NCBI GenBank assembly: GCA_024707265.1
Contig: JANQAB010000009.1
Location: forward strand, 744,001-808,000
Length of the DNA stretch: 64,000 nucleotides
From: Sporocytophaga sp.
Lineage (GTDB): Bacteria; Bacteroidota; Bacteroidia; Cytophagales; Cytophagaceae
Reading direction: 5' to 3'
The translations under genes were made by a program, and so were the position numbers. Of the stretch, positions 35,301 through 43,482 are shown in pieces. The stretch's first letter is position 1. Every line of letters starts with the position of its first letter. Under the pieces are notes generated by a model that did not search any database, was not told the DNA's origin, and worked only from the letters and a program-made list of their open reading frames with translations.

Positions 35301-36503
35301 CTAACTTACCGGAGCGTCTGATTGTTGTGGGTTAATCTTTTTACTACCGCTATAGAGTTCATATTCAAGTAATCTGGCATCAATAGAACCATTGTAAAAT
35401 TCAATGCGGCGTTTGGTTTTTAAGCCAATACTTTTGGCAAGTTCAAGGTTTCCTGTAAAGACATATCCAAGGTAACCTGTGCATTTTTTCTTAAAAAAAT
35501 CACCGATGGCTGTGTAGATTTCTTCAAGATCTTTGTCTACGCCCAATCGTTCTCCATATTCAGGATTTATCATTACCACGCCAGGTCCCTCAGGCACTTC
35601 AGTATCTCTGAAGTCACACACGCGGAATTCAATGAGATGATCTACACCAGCAGTAGCAGCATTATTTTTTGCTGCTTCTATAGCAAGAGGATCCAGGTCT
35701 GTTGCGATGACACGAGCAGGCATTTTCCTGAGTACTGCAGACCTTATCTCTTCTTTTGCATTGTCATAAAAAGACATTTCAAAATCAATCAGGTGCATAA
35801 AACAATAATTGCTTCTGAAAAGACCCGGATACCTGTTTAAGGCAGTAAGGCAGGCTTGGATAGCCAGCGTGCCACTTCCGCACATTGGATTGATAAAGGT
35901 AGACTTCCTATCCCATTTGCTGGCATAAATAAGTGCAGACGCCAGACTTTCCTGAACAGGAGCTTTAAAAGGTTTTTTTCTGTATCCATGTTTGGCAATT
36001 GTTTCACCACTTGTATCTATGTACAGAGAGGCCTCATCATTTTTCCAGTGCAGATATATCACTACCTTATTTTTTTCCGGTCCGGAATCAGGGCGTTTTT
36101 TAAATAGAGAAGTAAACCTGTCAGCAATTGCATCTTTAACTTTATAAGAACCGAAACGGGAATCAGTAATGGTCTCGTTCTCAACATTAGCAACTATGGT
36201 AAAATAGGTTTCTGTAGAAAAATACTTTTCCCAGGGAAAGTCTTTGGTAGAATTATAAAGCTGATCGGGATGAGTGCAACGGAATGTTTTTAAGTGAAAC
36301 AGCACTTTATGCGCAGTTCTTAACACAAGATTCAAGCGTATGCAATCTATCAATGTGCCTCTTGTTGAAATGCCGGTTTGCATCTCACTTTCAATTGTAT
36401 AGCCAACTGCGGTTATTTCCTCCGCCAGGTAATTACCTATTCTTTTGGGACAGGTTACAAGAATGCTAGACTCCTGCTGGAAAATATTTTCTGTTCCTTT
36501 CAC
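35301..36503 (-). CDS. THUMP-domain class I RNA methyltransferase (RlmL/TrmN-like)
   Basis: 400 residues. N-terminal ferredoxin-like/THUMP region (LVTCPKRIGNYLAEEITAVG), RNA-facing linker HGYRKKPFKAPVQESLASAL, then a Rossmann methylase with FINPMCGSGTLAIQACL (SAM motif I) and the catalytic motif at MINPEYGERLG. Most relatives have NPPYG; here the second Pro is Glu. The family methylates guanine N2 in 23S rRNA (RlmL/RlmK) or tRNA (TrmN), and the length fits the short RlmL half without RlmK. Exact target not assignable. Confidence 0.88.
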   Translation of the reverse strand: MKGTENIFQQESSILVTCPKRIGNYLAEEITAVGYTIESEMQTGISTRGTLIDCIRLNLVLRTAHKVLFHLKTFRCTHPDQLYNSTKDFPWEKYFSTETYFTIVANVENETITDSRFGSYKVKDAIADRFTSLFKKRPDSGPEKNKVVIYLHWKNDEASLYIDTSGETIAKHGYRKKPFKAPVQESLASALIYASKWDRKSTFINPMCGSGTLAIQACLTALNRYPGLFRSNYCFMHLIDFEMSFYDNAKEEIRSAVLRKMPARVIATDLDPLAIEAAKNNAATAGVDHLIEFRVCDFRDTEVPEGPGVVMINPEYGERLGVDKDLEEIYTAIGDFFKKKCTGYLGYVFTGNLELAKSIGLKTKRRIEFYNGSIDARLLEYELYSGSKKINPQQSDAPVS

Positions 36504-36641
36504 TTAACTTTTTTGTTCAAAAATAGAGGGAATAATTTTAATAGAGGTGATTTTAAATAAGAAATTTACAGAAGAAGTATTCTTCCAAAAGTTTCATCTC
36601 ATCATATATAGAGAAAATTTATTTGTAAAGATTTTGATATT

Positions 36642-36674
36642 TTTATCCCTAAACAATAACTATTAAGGGATAAA
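36642..36674. repeat. Inverted repeat upstream of the acyl-CoA-binding protein gene
   Basis: TTTATCCCT (36642-36650) and AGGGATAAA (36666-36674) with 15 nt between, about 80 bp before the ATG at 36753. No T-run. Possible operator or mRNA structure. Confidence 0.4.
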
Positions 36675-36752
36675 TCAGTTAAGGCTAAATTATCGGGGAG
36701 AAATCTGAGAATGATTTTTGGGAAGAGTTTAAATTGAAAAATTTTTTAAGTC

Positions 36753-37010
36753 ATGGATATAAAAGCAGAATTTGAAGAAGCAGTGAAGCAGTCACGATTG
36801 CTACCTGCACAGTCCAATGAAAACCTGTTAAAGCTTTATGGCTTATTCAAGCAGGCGACTGAAGGAGATGTAAATGTTGAAAAGCCAACCAACTTTTTTG
36901 ATTTGGCAGGCATTGCAAAATACAATACCTGGAGCGATCTGAAAGGTATGAGTATAGAGGAGGCAAAGCAAAAATATATTGCATTGGTAAAAGATCTTTC
37001 AGGAAAATAA
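36753..37010 (+). CDS. Acyl-CoA-binding protein (ACBP)
   Basis: 85 residues, standard ACBP length. Four-helix pattern with the signature LLKLYGLFKQATEGDVNVEK and YNTWSDLKGMSIEEAKQKYI, including the Lys, Tyr and Trp residues that contact acyl-CoA in the family. It binds long-chain acyl-CoA in the cytoplasm as a carrier or buffer. The stop is one base before the ATG of the next gene, a response regulator, so they are almost certainly co-transcribed; that pairing is unusual. Confidence 0.92.
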   Translation: MDIKAEFEEAVKQSRLLPAQSNENLLKLYGLFKQATEGDVNVEKPTNFFDLAGIAKYNTWSDLKGMSIEEAKQKYIALVKDLSGK

Positions 37011-37011
37011 A

Positions 37012-37425
37012 ATGGATTCATTAATTGATTCAATGGTAAAATTCAAAAATGTTCTATTGGTAGATGATGATTATGTAAGCAATTTTATTGCAGACCATCT
37101 TCTTACAAAGCTTGACCTTTGTGAAAATCTTACATTTTGCAGAAATGGAGATGAAGCACTTAAGTATTTAAAATCTGCCGGTGATGATTTTCCGGAAGTC
37201 ATATTTCTTGATATAAATATGCCTGTAATGGATGGCTTTGAATTCATCGAAACTTTCCAAAGACTAAACCTAGATAAGAAGAAGACCAGGATTATAATTT
37301 ATACATCTTCATTTAGCCCTAAGGATCTGGAGGTGTTAAAAAATATTGGATTTAATGATTTTATCATCAAGCCTTTAACAGAAGAAAAATTAATGAATGT
37401 GTTAAAACTTTTTAGTACAAACTAG
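37012..37425 (+). CDS. Single-domain response regulator (CheY-like) 1
   Basis: 137 residues, receiver domain only. Acidic pocket VLLVDDDYVSNF (about 14-25), phosphoacceptor Asp in VIFLDINMPVMDG, Thr in IIIYTSS and the conserved Lys in FIIKPLTEEKL. A hydrogen-bond partner kinase is not encoded nearby. Bacteroidota carry many such stand-alone receivers, usually receiving phosphate from hybrid kinases. It is one base after the ACBP gene and 32 bp before a paralogous receiver. Confidence 0.93.
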   Translation: MDSLIDSMVKFKNVLLVDDDYVSNFIADHLLTKLDLCENLTFCRNGDEALKYLKSAGDDFPEVIFLDINMPVMDGFEFIETFQRLNLDKKKTRIIIYTSSFSPKDLEVLKNIGFNDFIIKPLTEEKLMNVLKLFSTN

Positions 37426-37457
37426 GTTATTTTTTTAGAAATTGACCTAGAACTAAG

Positions 37458-37850
37458 ATGCCCTACTTTAACACAATTCTGCTTGTTGATGATGATTTTG
37501 TCAACAACTTTATTACAGAAAGAACTTTAAGAAGATCCAACATCGCCAGGGAAATTAAAACTGTTCGGAATGGCGAAGAAGCTCTGACTTTTTTGACAGA
37601 GCAGATCAATCGTACTCCGGAATTAATCATCCTGGATGTGAATATGCCAGAAATGAATGGGATCGATTTTCTTAAGAATTTTAAGAAAATGGTTTTGGAA
37701 AAGAATATTAAAGTGGTGCTGCTTACCAGCGTCATTAGTCCGGGTCAGGAGTCTTCAATTTCTCGTCTTGGCTTTGAGGATATTATGATCAAGCCGTTTA
37801 CAGAAGAGAAGTTGCTTAAAATTCTTAAGAAAGATTTGATTGCCAGATGA
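37458..37850 (+). CDS. Single-domain response regulator (CheY-like) 2
   Basis: 130 residues. ILLVDDDFVNNF, phosphoacceptor in LIILDVNMPEMNG, VVLLTSV and MIKPFTEEKLLKIL. Closely similar in layout to the receivers at 37012 and 38537, especially the shared KP(L/F)TEEKL tail, so they form a tandem paralogous family. No DNA-binding or enzymatic output domain. A terminator immediately follows, ending the ACBP/receiver operon. Confidence 0.93.
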   Translation: MPYFNTILLVDDDFVNNFITERTLRRSNIAREIKTVRNGEEALTFLTEQINRTPELIILDVNMPEMNGIDFLKNFKKMVLEKNIKVVLLTSVISPGQESSISRLGFEDIMIKPFTEEKLLKILKKDLIAR

Positions 37851-37890
37851 AAAACTAATCTTGTCGGAGTTGTCCGGCAAGATTAGTTTT
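37851..37890 (+). terminator. Terminator after response regulator 2
   Basis: 13-bp perfect stem (37851-37863 with 37878-37890) ending in T4 then ATTTATTTC; the first stem base follows the stop codon directly. Confidence 0.8.
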
Positions 37891-37990
37891 ATTTATTTCT
37901 AGGCATAATTTCTTCGTTTTGGTGCAATTTATTTCTTTCATTTTTTAAGGGTCATTTCATTTTATATTATTGCATGCAAAATTAGCGTCT

Positions 37991-38374
37991 ATGTCAGTTT
38001 TATTGTCAATTATTAAGTGTAAATGCCCCAAATGTCATAAGGGAGACCTTTTTGTCGATCCTAACCCTTATAAGCTAAAAAAAATGGCTGAAATGAATAA
38101 GAATTGTGCGGTTTGTGGTCAACCAGCCGAGCCAGAACCTGGATTTTATTATGGTGCCATGTATATGAGTTATGGTTTGTGTGTCGCAATTTGCGGTTTA
38201 AATTTTATCCTAACTGAATTAATTCTCAAACTCCCCGAGTACTCCTTCCTGGTCGTTAATACATTAATTCTTATTTTATTATGGCCATTGGTTTTCAGAT
38301 ATGCGAGGGTGTTATATATCTATTTATTTATAAGGTTTGACCCCAATGCGGGTAAAAATCAAAAGAGGAATTAA
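37991..38374 (+). CDS. DUF983 membrane protein with zinc-ribbon-like cysteines
   Basis: 127 residues from the ATG at 37991 (a TTG at 37970 is possible). N-terminal Cys pairs CKCPKCHKGDLF and CAVCGQPAEPEPGFYYGAMY, the DUF983 hallmark, followed by two transmembrane helices (SYGLCVAICGLNFILTEL and VVNTLILILLWPLVF). Function of the family is unknown; the cysteines may bind zinc on the cytoplasmic face. It sits between response-regulator genes but has its own spacing and a terminator in front of it. Confidence 0.9.
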   Translation: MSVLLSIIKCKCPKCHKGDLFVDPNPYKLKKMAEMNKNCAVCGQPAEPEPGFYYGAMYMSYGLCVAICGLNFILTELILKLPEYSFLVVNTLILILLWPLVFRYARVLYIYLFIRFDPNAGKNQKRN

Positions 38375-38536
38375 TTTTTAAATAAGATCAGTTCGAATGT
38401 TTTGTTGATTGCAGCTTTTCATAAGTTTTGATAAACATTTTCAACATCCTGTATAGAAAATGATGGAGGAGCAAACCAATCTTAAATAGGGTATGTTCTG
38501 AAGTAAATTAAATTTTATCAGAAATAGGGAATTTAC

Positions 38537-38938
38537 ATGGAAAAGGTGAATTGTGTTTTATTGGTGGACGATGATGAAATCTCTAACTATTTGTCCGAAA
38601 GGGTGATTAAAAAGCTTGAATTTTCAAATAAAGTTAAAAAATCAACCAACGGGGAAGAAGCACTTCTTTACCTTGCCAAACACTGTTGCACTTTTGATGA
38701 TATCTATTTCCCGGAACTAATTCTGTTGGATAATAATATGCCAGAAATGACCGGAATTGAATTTCTGGAGTCTCTTAAGGCTATGAATATCAGTACACAG
38801 GACCGAATGAAAGTTGTTGTTCTTACTGCTACTGCTAATCCAAAAGAAGAAGCCAGAATGAAAGAGCTGGGGATTAGTGGATTTTTGACCAAACCCCTTA
38901 CAGAGGAAAAACTGCTTGAGGTGGTATCGGCTATCTAA
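38537..38938 (+). CDS. Single-domain response regulator (CheY-like) 3
   Basis: 133 residues. CVLLVDDDEISNYL, phosphoacceptor in LILLDNNMPEMTG, VVVLTAT and FLTKPLTEEKLLEV complete the receiver. It shares the KPLTEEKL tail with the two receivers at 37012 and 37458. No histidine kinase is encoded within this window. It ends 4 bp from the convergent DUF721 gene, so no separate terminator fits between them. Confidence 0.93.
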   Translation: MEKVNCVLLVDDDEISNYLSERVIKKLEFSNKVKKSTNGEEALLYLAKHCCTFDDIYFPELILLDNNMPEMTGIEFLESLKAMNISTQDRMKVVVLTATANPKEEARMKELGISGFLTKPLTEEKLLEVVSAI

Positions 38939-38942
38939 TGTT

Positions 38943-39269
38943 TTATAAAAATATTATTTCAGATACGGCGTCTGATTTTACCGCTTCGTTGATCTTTTCT
39001 ATAATTTTATTTTTAGAAAAGGAAAGTTCATTTTTCAACGGTGCACTGTTGATTTTTATAAATAGCTTTTTGTCTTTAAAATAAATTTCTTCAGTTCTGC
39101 TGGATATGGTTTTACCCATGATTTTTTCCCAGTTTCCTGTAATTTCTGCTTCACTCAATCTACCCCGAAGCTTGTATACATTAATAAGATCATCGATGCA
39201 GTCTTTTAAAGATGCAACATCAGAGTTTCTTGATGTTGGAGTTTTTATTTTTTCAGGCTTCTTATACAT
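38943..39269 (-). CDS. DUF721 (DciA-like) protein
   Basis: 108 residues with the DUF721 core: ITGNWEKIMGKTISSRTEEI, then LFIKINSAPLKNELSFSKNK. This family includes DciA, a loader or helper of the replicative helicase DnaB in many bacteria without DnaC. It overlaps the recF 3' end by 8 bp on the same strand, the common recF-DUF721 arrangement in Bacteroidota, which supports both calls. The helicase-loading role here is inference from family. Confidence 0.85.
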   Translation of the reverse strand: MYKKPEKIKTPTSRNSDVASLKDCIDDLINVYKLRGRLSEAEITGNWEKIMGKTISSRTEEIYFKDKKLFIKINSAPLKNELSFSKNKIIEKINEAVKSDAVSEIIFL

Positions 39270-40071
39270 TCTGAATAGAGAGAATTTTCCCTTTGGAGAT
39301 GTTAAATATACGGATTTGTTTCTTTATGTTTTTAAAGTATTCCAAACTTCTTTCCAGTTTTGCTTCTGTGATTAAAATCTGACCAAAATCGTCCCGATCG
39401 ATCATTTTAAGGAGGCTGATAATCCTCTCTTCATCAAGCTTGTCAAAAATATCGTCTAATAAAAGTAAAGGTTTGGTTTGAGAGTAATTTGCCAAAAGAT
39501 GATAAGACGCTAGTTTTAAAGCAAGCACATAGGATTTCTGTTGCCCCTGTGATCCACTTGCCTTGACTGACTGACTTTCTATAAGGAATTGATAATCATC
39601 TTTATGAATGCCTTTGGTGGTTCTTTCCAGAATCAGATCTTTTTGAACGGCATTTTTGTATATAATTTTAAAATCAGGGTCGGCCACATCGGATTGATGT
39701 GTTAGCGAAACGGTCTCTTTTCGGTGCGTGAGAATATCATAAGTATGGTTGAACAAAGGAAGAAACTCGTCAATAAGGTTTTTTCTCCATTTGAAAATTT
39801 TAAATCCCTCTTCCAGAATAGGTTCATCATATGATTCCAGTAAATCGAAATCAGTATACCTTTTTTCAGCAAATTGCTTTAAAAGGCTATTTCTTTGTTT
39901 GAGAAAATGGTTGTATCTGATTAAAGAGATAAGGTAGTTTTTATCAATTTGAGAAAACAGACTATCAAAAAATTTTCTCCTTTCTTCACTGCCTTCCCTG
40001 ATAAGGTCTGTATCATAGGGGGTTACTAGAATTAAGGGGAAGCGCCCTATGTGGTCCGTAATTTTTTTCAT
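39262..40071 (-). CDS. recF: DNA repair/replication protein RecF, C-terminal part (frameshifted)
   Basis: 269 residues that continue the segment at 40013-40372. Contains the RecF ABC-type signature GSQGQQKSYVLALKLASYHL and Walker B PLLLLDDIFDKLDEERI, with the central region FPLILVTPYDTDLIREGSEE typical of RecF. The T7 run at 40062-40068 (A7 on the coding strand) breaks the frame; with one base fewer the protein reads KKSYEKITDHIGRFPLIL. It overlaps the DUF721 gene by 8 bp. Confidence 0.9.
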   Translation of the reverse strand: MKKITDHIGRFPLILVTPYDTDLIREGSEERRKFFDSLFSQIDKNYLISLIRYNHFLKQRNSLLKQFAEKRYTDFDLLESYDEPILEEGFKIFKWRKNLIDEFLPLFNHTYDILTHRKETVSLTHQSDVADPDFKIIYKNAVQKDLILERTTKGIHKDDYQFLIESQSVKASGSQGQQKSYVLALKLASYHLLANYSQTKPLLLLDDIFDKLDEERIISLLKMIDRDDFGQILITEAKLERSLEYFKNIKKQIRIFNISKGKILSIQNV

Positions 40072-40372
40072 AACTTTTTTTGTCCGCCTGAAATATTTTT
40101 TTCCCGGCCTGAAATAAGGTTGAGATAAGGTAGTCTGTATTGTTTTTATGAAAAGTTCCGGAAACGGAAAAAAAACTTTCTCCCCTTTTTAGAGACTGAT
40201 TATCTGAGGTATGAAAAGCACTTTTACTCATGCTTAGAAAATGAATAGCGTCGAGTAAATTAGTTTTGCCTGATCCATTGTTCCCTGTGAGTATATTTAC
40301 ACCTTCAGAAAATTCCAGAGATTCCTCTTCATAATTCTTGAAATTCAGCAAGTTTAAATTTTTAATCCTCAT
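40013..40372 (-). CDS. recF: DNA repair/replication protein RecF, N-terminal part (frameshifted)
   Basis: 119 residues as read, of which about the first 104 are genuine RecF: MRIKNLNLLNFKNYEEESLE and Walker A LTGNNGSGKTNLLDAIHFLS (about 28-47). RecF binds gapped DNA and helps load RecA with RecO and RecR. After KKSYEK the frame slips into YGPHRALPLNSSNPL because of an extra base in the run at 40062-40068. The full gene would be about 369 residues, the normal length. Divergent from pdhA. Confidence 0.9.
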   Translation of the reverse strand: MRIKNLNLLNFKNYEEESLEFSEGVNILTGNNGSGKTNLLDAIHFLSMSKSAFHTSDNQSLKRGESFFSVSGTFHKNNTDYLISTLFQAGKKIFQADKKSYEKNYGPHRALPLNSSNPL

Positions 40373-40550
40373 GAAACTTTCGTTATTCCCATTTTGTCAG
40401 AACAATATGCGTTAAAAAAACTGGTATTTAGACTGTTATTTGTGAATTGCAACTGTAGAATTTTGATACTCAACCTGTAAATTTTATTTATTGAAAATTG
40501 AATGTTTTTATTAATTTCGCATATCCGAACGTTTAGAACTATAACGATTT

Positions 40551-41582
40551 ATGGCAAGTGTTAAAGAACAGTCAAAAGCAAAAGTAAACGCCTCTTCAAA
40601 ATTTTCAAAGGAAACATACCTGTTCTGGTATGAGAAGATGGTACTTCTTAGAAAATTTGAAGAAAAATCAGGTCAGTTATATGGACAGCAAAAGATAAAA
40701 GGTTTTTGCCACTTATATATAGGTCAGGAGGCTTGTGCTCTTGGTGCAGTTTCTGCCCTGACAAAAGACGACCATTGGATTACAGCATACCGTGATCACG
40801 GTATACCATTAGCACTTGGTACTTCACCAAATGCAGTAATGGCAGAGTTGTATGGAAAAGTTACCGGGTGCTCAAAAGGAAAAGGTGGTTCAATGCACAT
40901 TTTTGATAAAGAAAGAAATTTTGCAGGTGGGCATGGTATCGTAGGAGGTCAGATTCCACTAGGCGCAGGTCTTGCATTTGCAGAAATGTATAAAGGAACC
41001 AAGAACCTCTGTATGTGTTATATGGGGGATGGTGCTGTAAGACAAGGAGCATTCCATGAAACATTAAATATGGCAATGACCTGGAAAATACCTGTGATCT
41101 TTGTTATCGAAAACAATGGTTACGCAATGGGTACTTCTGTACAAAGAACCAGTAACGTAACGGAATTATATAAACTTGGCGAATCTTACGATATCCCATC
41201 AGAGCCTGTAGATGCAATGAGTGTAGAAGAAGTACACCTTGCAGTAGAGAGAGCTGCGGAAAGAGCAAGAAACGGCGAAGGTCCAACTTTACTTGAGTTC
41301 AGAACTTACCGTTACAAAGGACACTCCATGTCAGATCCTGCTAAATACAGAACCAAGGAAGAACTTGAAGAATATAAGGCAAAGGATCCTATCGAGCAGG
41401 TAAGAGCTACCATTCTTGAAAACAAATATGCTACAGAGCAGGAGCTTGAGGCTATTGATAAAAAAATCAAAGAAATTGTTGAAGAAAGCGTGAAATTTGC
41501 AGAAGAGTCACCGTTCCCATCTGAGGACGAGGCATTTAAAGATGTTTACATGGAGCCTAATTATCCGTTCATTATTGAATAA
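40551..41582 (+). CDS. pdhA: Pyruvate dehydrogenase E1 component, alpha subunit
   Basis: 343 residues. Family landmarks: HLYIGQEACALGAVSALTKD, ITAYRDHGIPLALGT, GKGGSMHIF, GHGIVGGQIPLGAGLAFA, the thiamine-diphosphate motif MGDGAVRQGAFHETLNMA followed by VIENNGYAMGTS, and the phosphorylation-loop-like RYKGHSMSDPAKYRT. With E1 beta it decarboxylates pyruvate and passes acetyl to E2. No E1 beta or E2 gene is adjacent, as is common in this phylum. A near -7 element TAATTTCG lies at 40512-40519. Confidence 0.96.
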   Translation: MASVKEQSKAKVNASSKFSKETYLFWYEKMVLLRKFEEKSGQLYGQQKIKGFCHLYIGQEACALGAVSALTKDDHWITAYRDHGIPLALGTSPNAVMAELYGKVTGCSKGKGGSMHIFDKERNFAGGHGIVGGQIPLGAGLAFAEMYKGTKNLCMCYMGDGAVRQGAFHETLNMAMTWKIPVIFVIENNGYAMGTSVQRTSNVTELYKLGESYDIPSEPVDAMSVEEVHLAVERAAERARNGEGPTLLEFRTYRYKGHSMSDPAKYRTKEELEEYKAKDPIEQVRATILENKYATEQELEAIDKKIKEIVEESVKFAEESPFPSEDEAFKDVYMEPNYPFIIE

Positions 41583-41628
41583 TTTAAGAAAAGGATTAAA
41601 AAACTTCCTCATTACAAATATTTTACAG

Positions 41629-41636
41629 TAAATTTG
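41629..41636 (+). promoter_or_regulatory. Candidate -7 promoter element (TAAATTTG)
   Basis: Exact TAnnTTTG match 18 bp before the ATG at 41655. Similar TAnnTTcG elements followed by CA precede pdhA (40512) and aspS (50981), suggesting one shared promoter style. Confidence 0.55.
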
Positions 41637-41654
41637 CAGCCTAATATATAAATA

Positions 41655-42350
41655 ATGGCAAAGTTAAAGGAAAGCAAAGGTGAGCCGGTAGCAGAAAATC
41701 CGGAATTGGTATCAAATAAGTTTCAGACTGAAGATTTTCTAAATAAATACAAAAACGTTTTATTCGGGATTGTTGGTGCAGCGGTTCTTGCAGGTGCCGG
41801 ATATTTCTTTTACAATCACCAGAAAGGCAGTCAGAATAAAGAAGCACAGAATGCAATGTTTGCTTCTGTAATCGCTTTTGAAGAAGATTCTTTAGATAGA
41901 GCTCTCAAGGGTTTGGGTCCAAATGCTCCTGGTCTTCTAGATGTTGCAGATGATTTCAGCGGAACCAATGCCGGAGATCTTGCTAATTTCTATGTCGGCG
42001 TTGCTTATTTGAAAAAAGGTAAGTTTGAAGATGCAATTTCTCACCTGAAAGAATTCAATGCGAATGATTTATTGGTCCAGGCCAGAGCGTACAGCCTTAT
42101 CGGAGATGCTTATATGGAGCTTAAAGATGTCGACAATGCAATTACTTACTATAAAAAAGCTGCAGATTACAAGCCAAATGAGCAGTACACTCCCTCTTAT
42201 CTTATGAAATTGGCTCTTGCATACGAACTTTCTAAAAACTTCGGAGATGCAGCTAAGCAATATGAGAAAATTATCAAGGATTTTCCTAAGGCTTCTGAGG
42301 TAATGGATGCTAAGAAGTATCTAGAGCAAGATTTGGAACGTGCAAAATAA
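41655..42350 (+). CDS. Membrane-anchored tetratricopeptide-repeat protein
   Basis: 231 residues: cytoplasmic N-terminus, one transmembrane helix (VLFGIVGAAVLAGAGYFFY, about 35-53), then TPR units in the periplasm (FYVGVAYLKKGKFEDAISHL, ARAYSLIGDAYMELKDVDNA, AYELSKNFGDAAKQYEKIIK). The layout resembles YfgM/BamD-like envelope TPR proteins that scaffold other proteins. The conserved Bacteroidota neighbourhood with ribH downstream supports it being a housekeeping gene. Partners are unknown. Confidence 0.88.
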   Translation: MAKLKESKGEPVAENPELVSNKFQTEDFLNKYKNVLFGIVGAAVLAGAGYFFYNHQKGSQNKEAQNAMFASVIAFEEDSLDRALKGLGPNAPGLLDVADDFSGTNAGDLANFYVGVAYLKKGKFEDAISHLKEFNANDLLVQARAYSLIGDAYMELKDVDNAITYYKKAADYKPNEQYTPSYLMKLALAYELSKNFGDAAKQYEKIIKDFPKASEVMDAKKYLEQDLERAK

Positions 42351-42373
42351 TTAATTCAATAATAAAAAATATT

Positions 42374-42405
42374 AAAGGGATAGGACATTCGTCTTATCCC
42401 TTTTT
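42374..42405 (+). terminator. Terminator between the TPR gene and ribH
   Basis: Stem 42374-42386 with 42391-42403 (13 bp, one G-U), ATTC loop, T5. It ends 25 bp before the ribH ATG, so ribH probably has its own promoter or depends on read-through. Confidence 0.85.
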
Positions 42406-42429
42406 AATTTAAAAACATCATTAGATAAA

Positions 42430-42906
42430 ATGGCAACATCACTTAAAAACCTTAGCAGTCATACAGGAAAGAATATTACAGACATTTCGGCCAAAAAATT
42501 TGGAGTGGTAGTAGCAGAATGGAATTCTGAAATTACAGAATCACTTTATGCCGGTGCTTTAGACACACTGCTGAAGCATGGAGCAAAAAGGGAGAATATA
42601 ATTAAAAAGCTTGTTCCGGGTTCTTTTGAACTTAGTCTTGGCGCTCAATGGATGGCTCAGCATGATGAAATTGACGCAGTGATTGTATTAGGCTGTGTAA
42701 TACAGGGAGATACAAGGCATTTTGACTTTATCTGTGATGCCGTCGCTTATGGTATAACAGAAGTAAGCTTGAAATACAACAAACCTGCAATTTTTGGGGT
42801 ACTTACAACCAACAATCAGCAACAGGCTTTGGACAGAGCAGGAGGGAAACACGGAAATAAAGGAGACGAAGCAGCTATCACAGCAATTAAAATGCTGGGG
42901 TTTTAG
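42430..42906 (+). CDS. ribH: 6,7-dimethyl-8-ribityllumazine synthase
   Basis: 158 residues, typical RibH. Motifs: VVVAEWNSEITESLYAGA (substrate-binding Trp-Asn), VPGSFELSLGAQWMAQ, the active-site loop GCVIQGDTRHFDFICDAVAY with its His, and VLTTNNQQQALDRAGGKHGN. It condenses ribityl-aminouracil with dihydroxybutanone phosphate in the penultimate step of riboflavin synthesis, usually as a 60-mer. No other riboflavin gene and no FMN riboswitch are visible nearby. Confidence 0.97.
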   Translation: MATSLKNLSSHTGKNITDISAKKFGVVVAEWNSEITESLYAGALDTLLKHGAKRENIIKKLVPGSFELSLGAQWMAQHDEIDAVIVLGCVIQGDTRHFDFICDAVAYGITEVSLKYNKPAIFGVLTTNNQQQALDRAGGKHGNKGDEAAITAIKMLGF

Positions 42907-42918
42907 TCTATTATTCCT

Positions 42919-42946
42919 GGGCTTTTCAAAATTACTTGAAAAGCTC
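42919..42946. terminator. Hairpin between convergent ribH and recX
   Basis: 11-bp stem with one G-U (42919-42929 with 42936-42946), 6-nt loop. No T-run on either side, so termination is only presumed from its position. Confidence 0.45.
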
Positions 42947-43092
42947 AGAAGTATAATCAAAATTTTTCTGAAGCAATTTCACGAACCATTTCCCAAACCA
43001 ATTCCCCTTCATATCCTTTTGAAACTGCATATCGAGCTACTTTTTGTTGTTTTTTGAAAATGTCAGGCTCATTTATTGAAGCAAATTTTTTT

Positions 43093-43452
43093 TCAAGGAG
43101 TTTTTTTTAAAGTTTTTCTATAGGTTTCTTCGTCGATCTGTTCGTCTAAAGCCTTTTCAATTTCTGCTTCAGAAATACCTTTTCCTGAAAGGGTAAATTT
43201 TATTTTATTTCGCCCCCAGTTTTTTAGCCGAAATTTTCCACCGGTAAAGCTCCGGATAAATCTTTCTTCGCTAAGGAAATTTTCTTCAATTAATCTTGAA
43301 ATTAATACGTTGGCAACATCCGGAGAAACCCCTAACCCGTATAATTTGTCAAGAACTTCCTGTTGGGATCTTTCCCGATAGGCACAAAAAGAAGAAACTT
43401 TCTGAAATATTTCGTTAAGACCGAACTCTTTTTCTTTTTTTGTGATACCCAT
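43093..43452 (-). CDS. recX: Regulatory protein RecX, 3' end frameshifted
   Basis: 119 residues as read. RecX three-helix repeats: CAYRERSQQEVLDKLYGLGV, VANVLISRLIEENFLSEERF, IRSFTGGKFRLKNWGRNKIK. RecX binds RecA filaments and moderates recombination. After YRKTLKKTP the frame stops at a T8 run (43101-43108; A8 on the coding strand). With one base less it continues LLEKKFASINEPDIFKKQQK and on to a stop at 42957-42959, giving about 165 residues, the normal length. An inserted base is inferred. Confidence 0.88.
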   Translation of the reverse strand: MGITKKEKEFGLNEIFQKVSSFCAYRERSQQEVLDKLYGLGVSPDVANVLISRLIEENFLSEERFIRSFTGGKFRLKNWGRNKIKFTLSGKGISEAEIEKALDEQIDEETYRKTLKKTP

Positions 43453-43482
43453 TTTTCTAATTTTACGAATTAAGTTAAAAAA

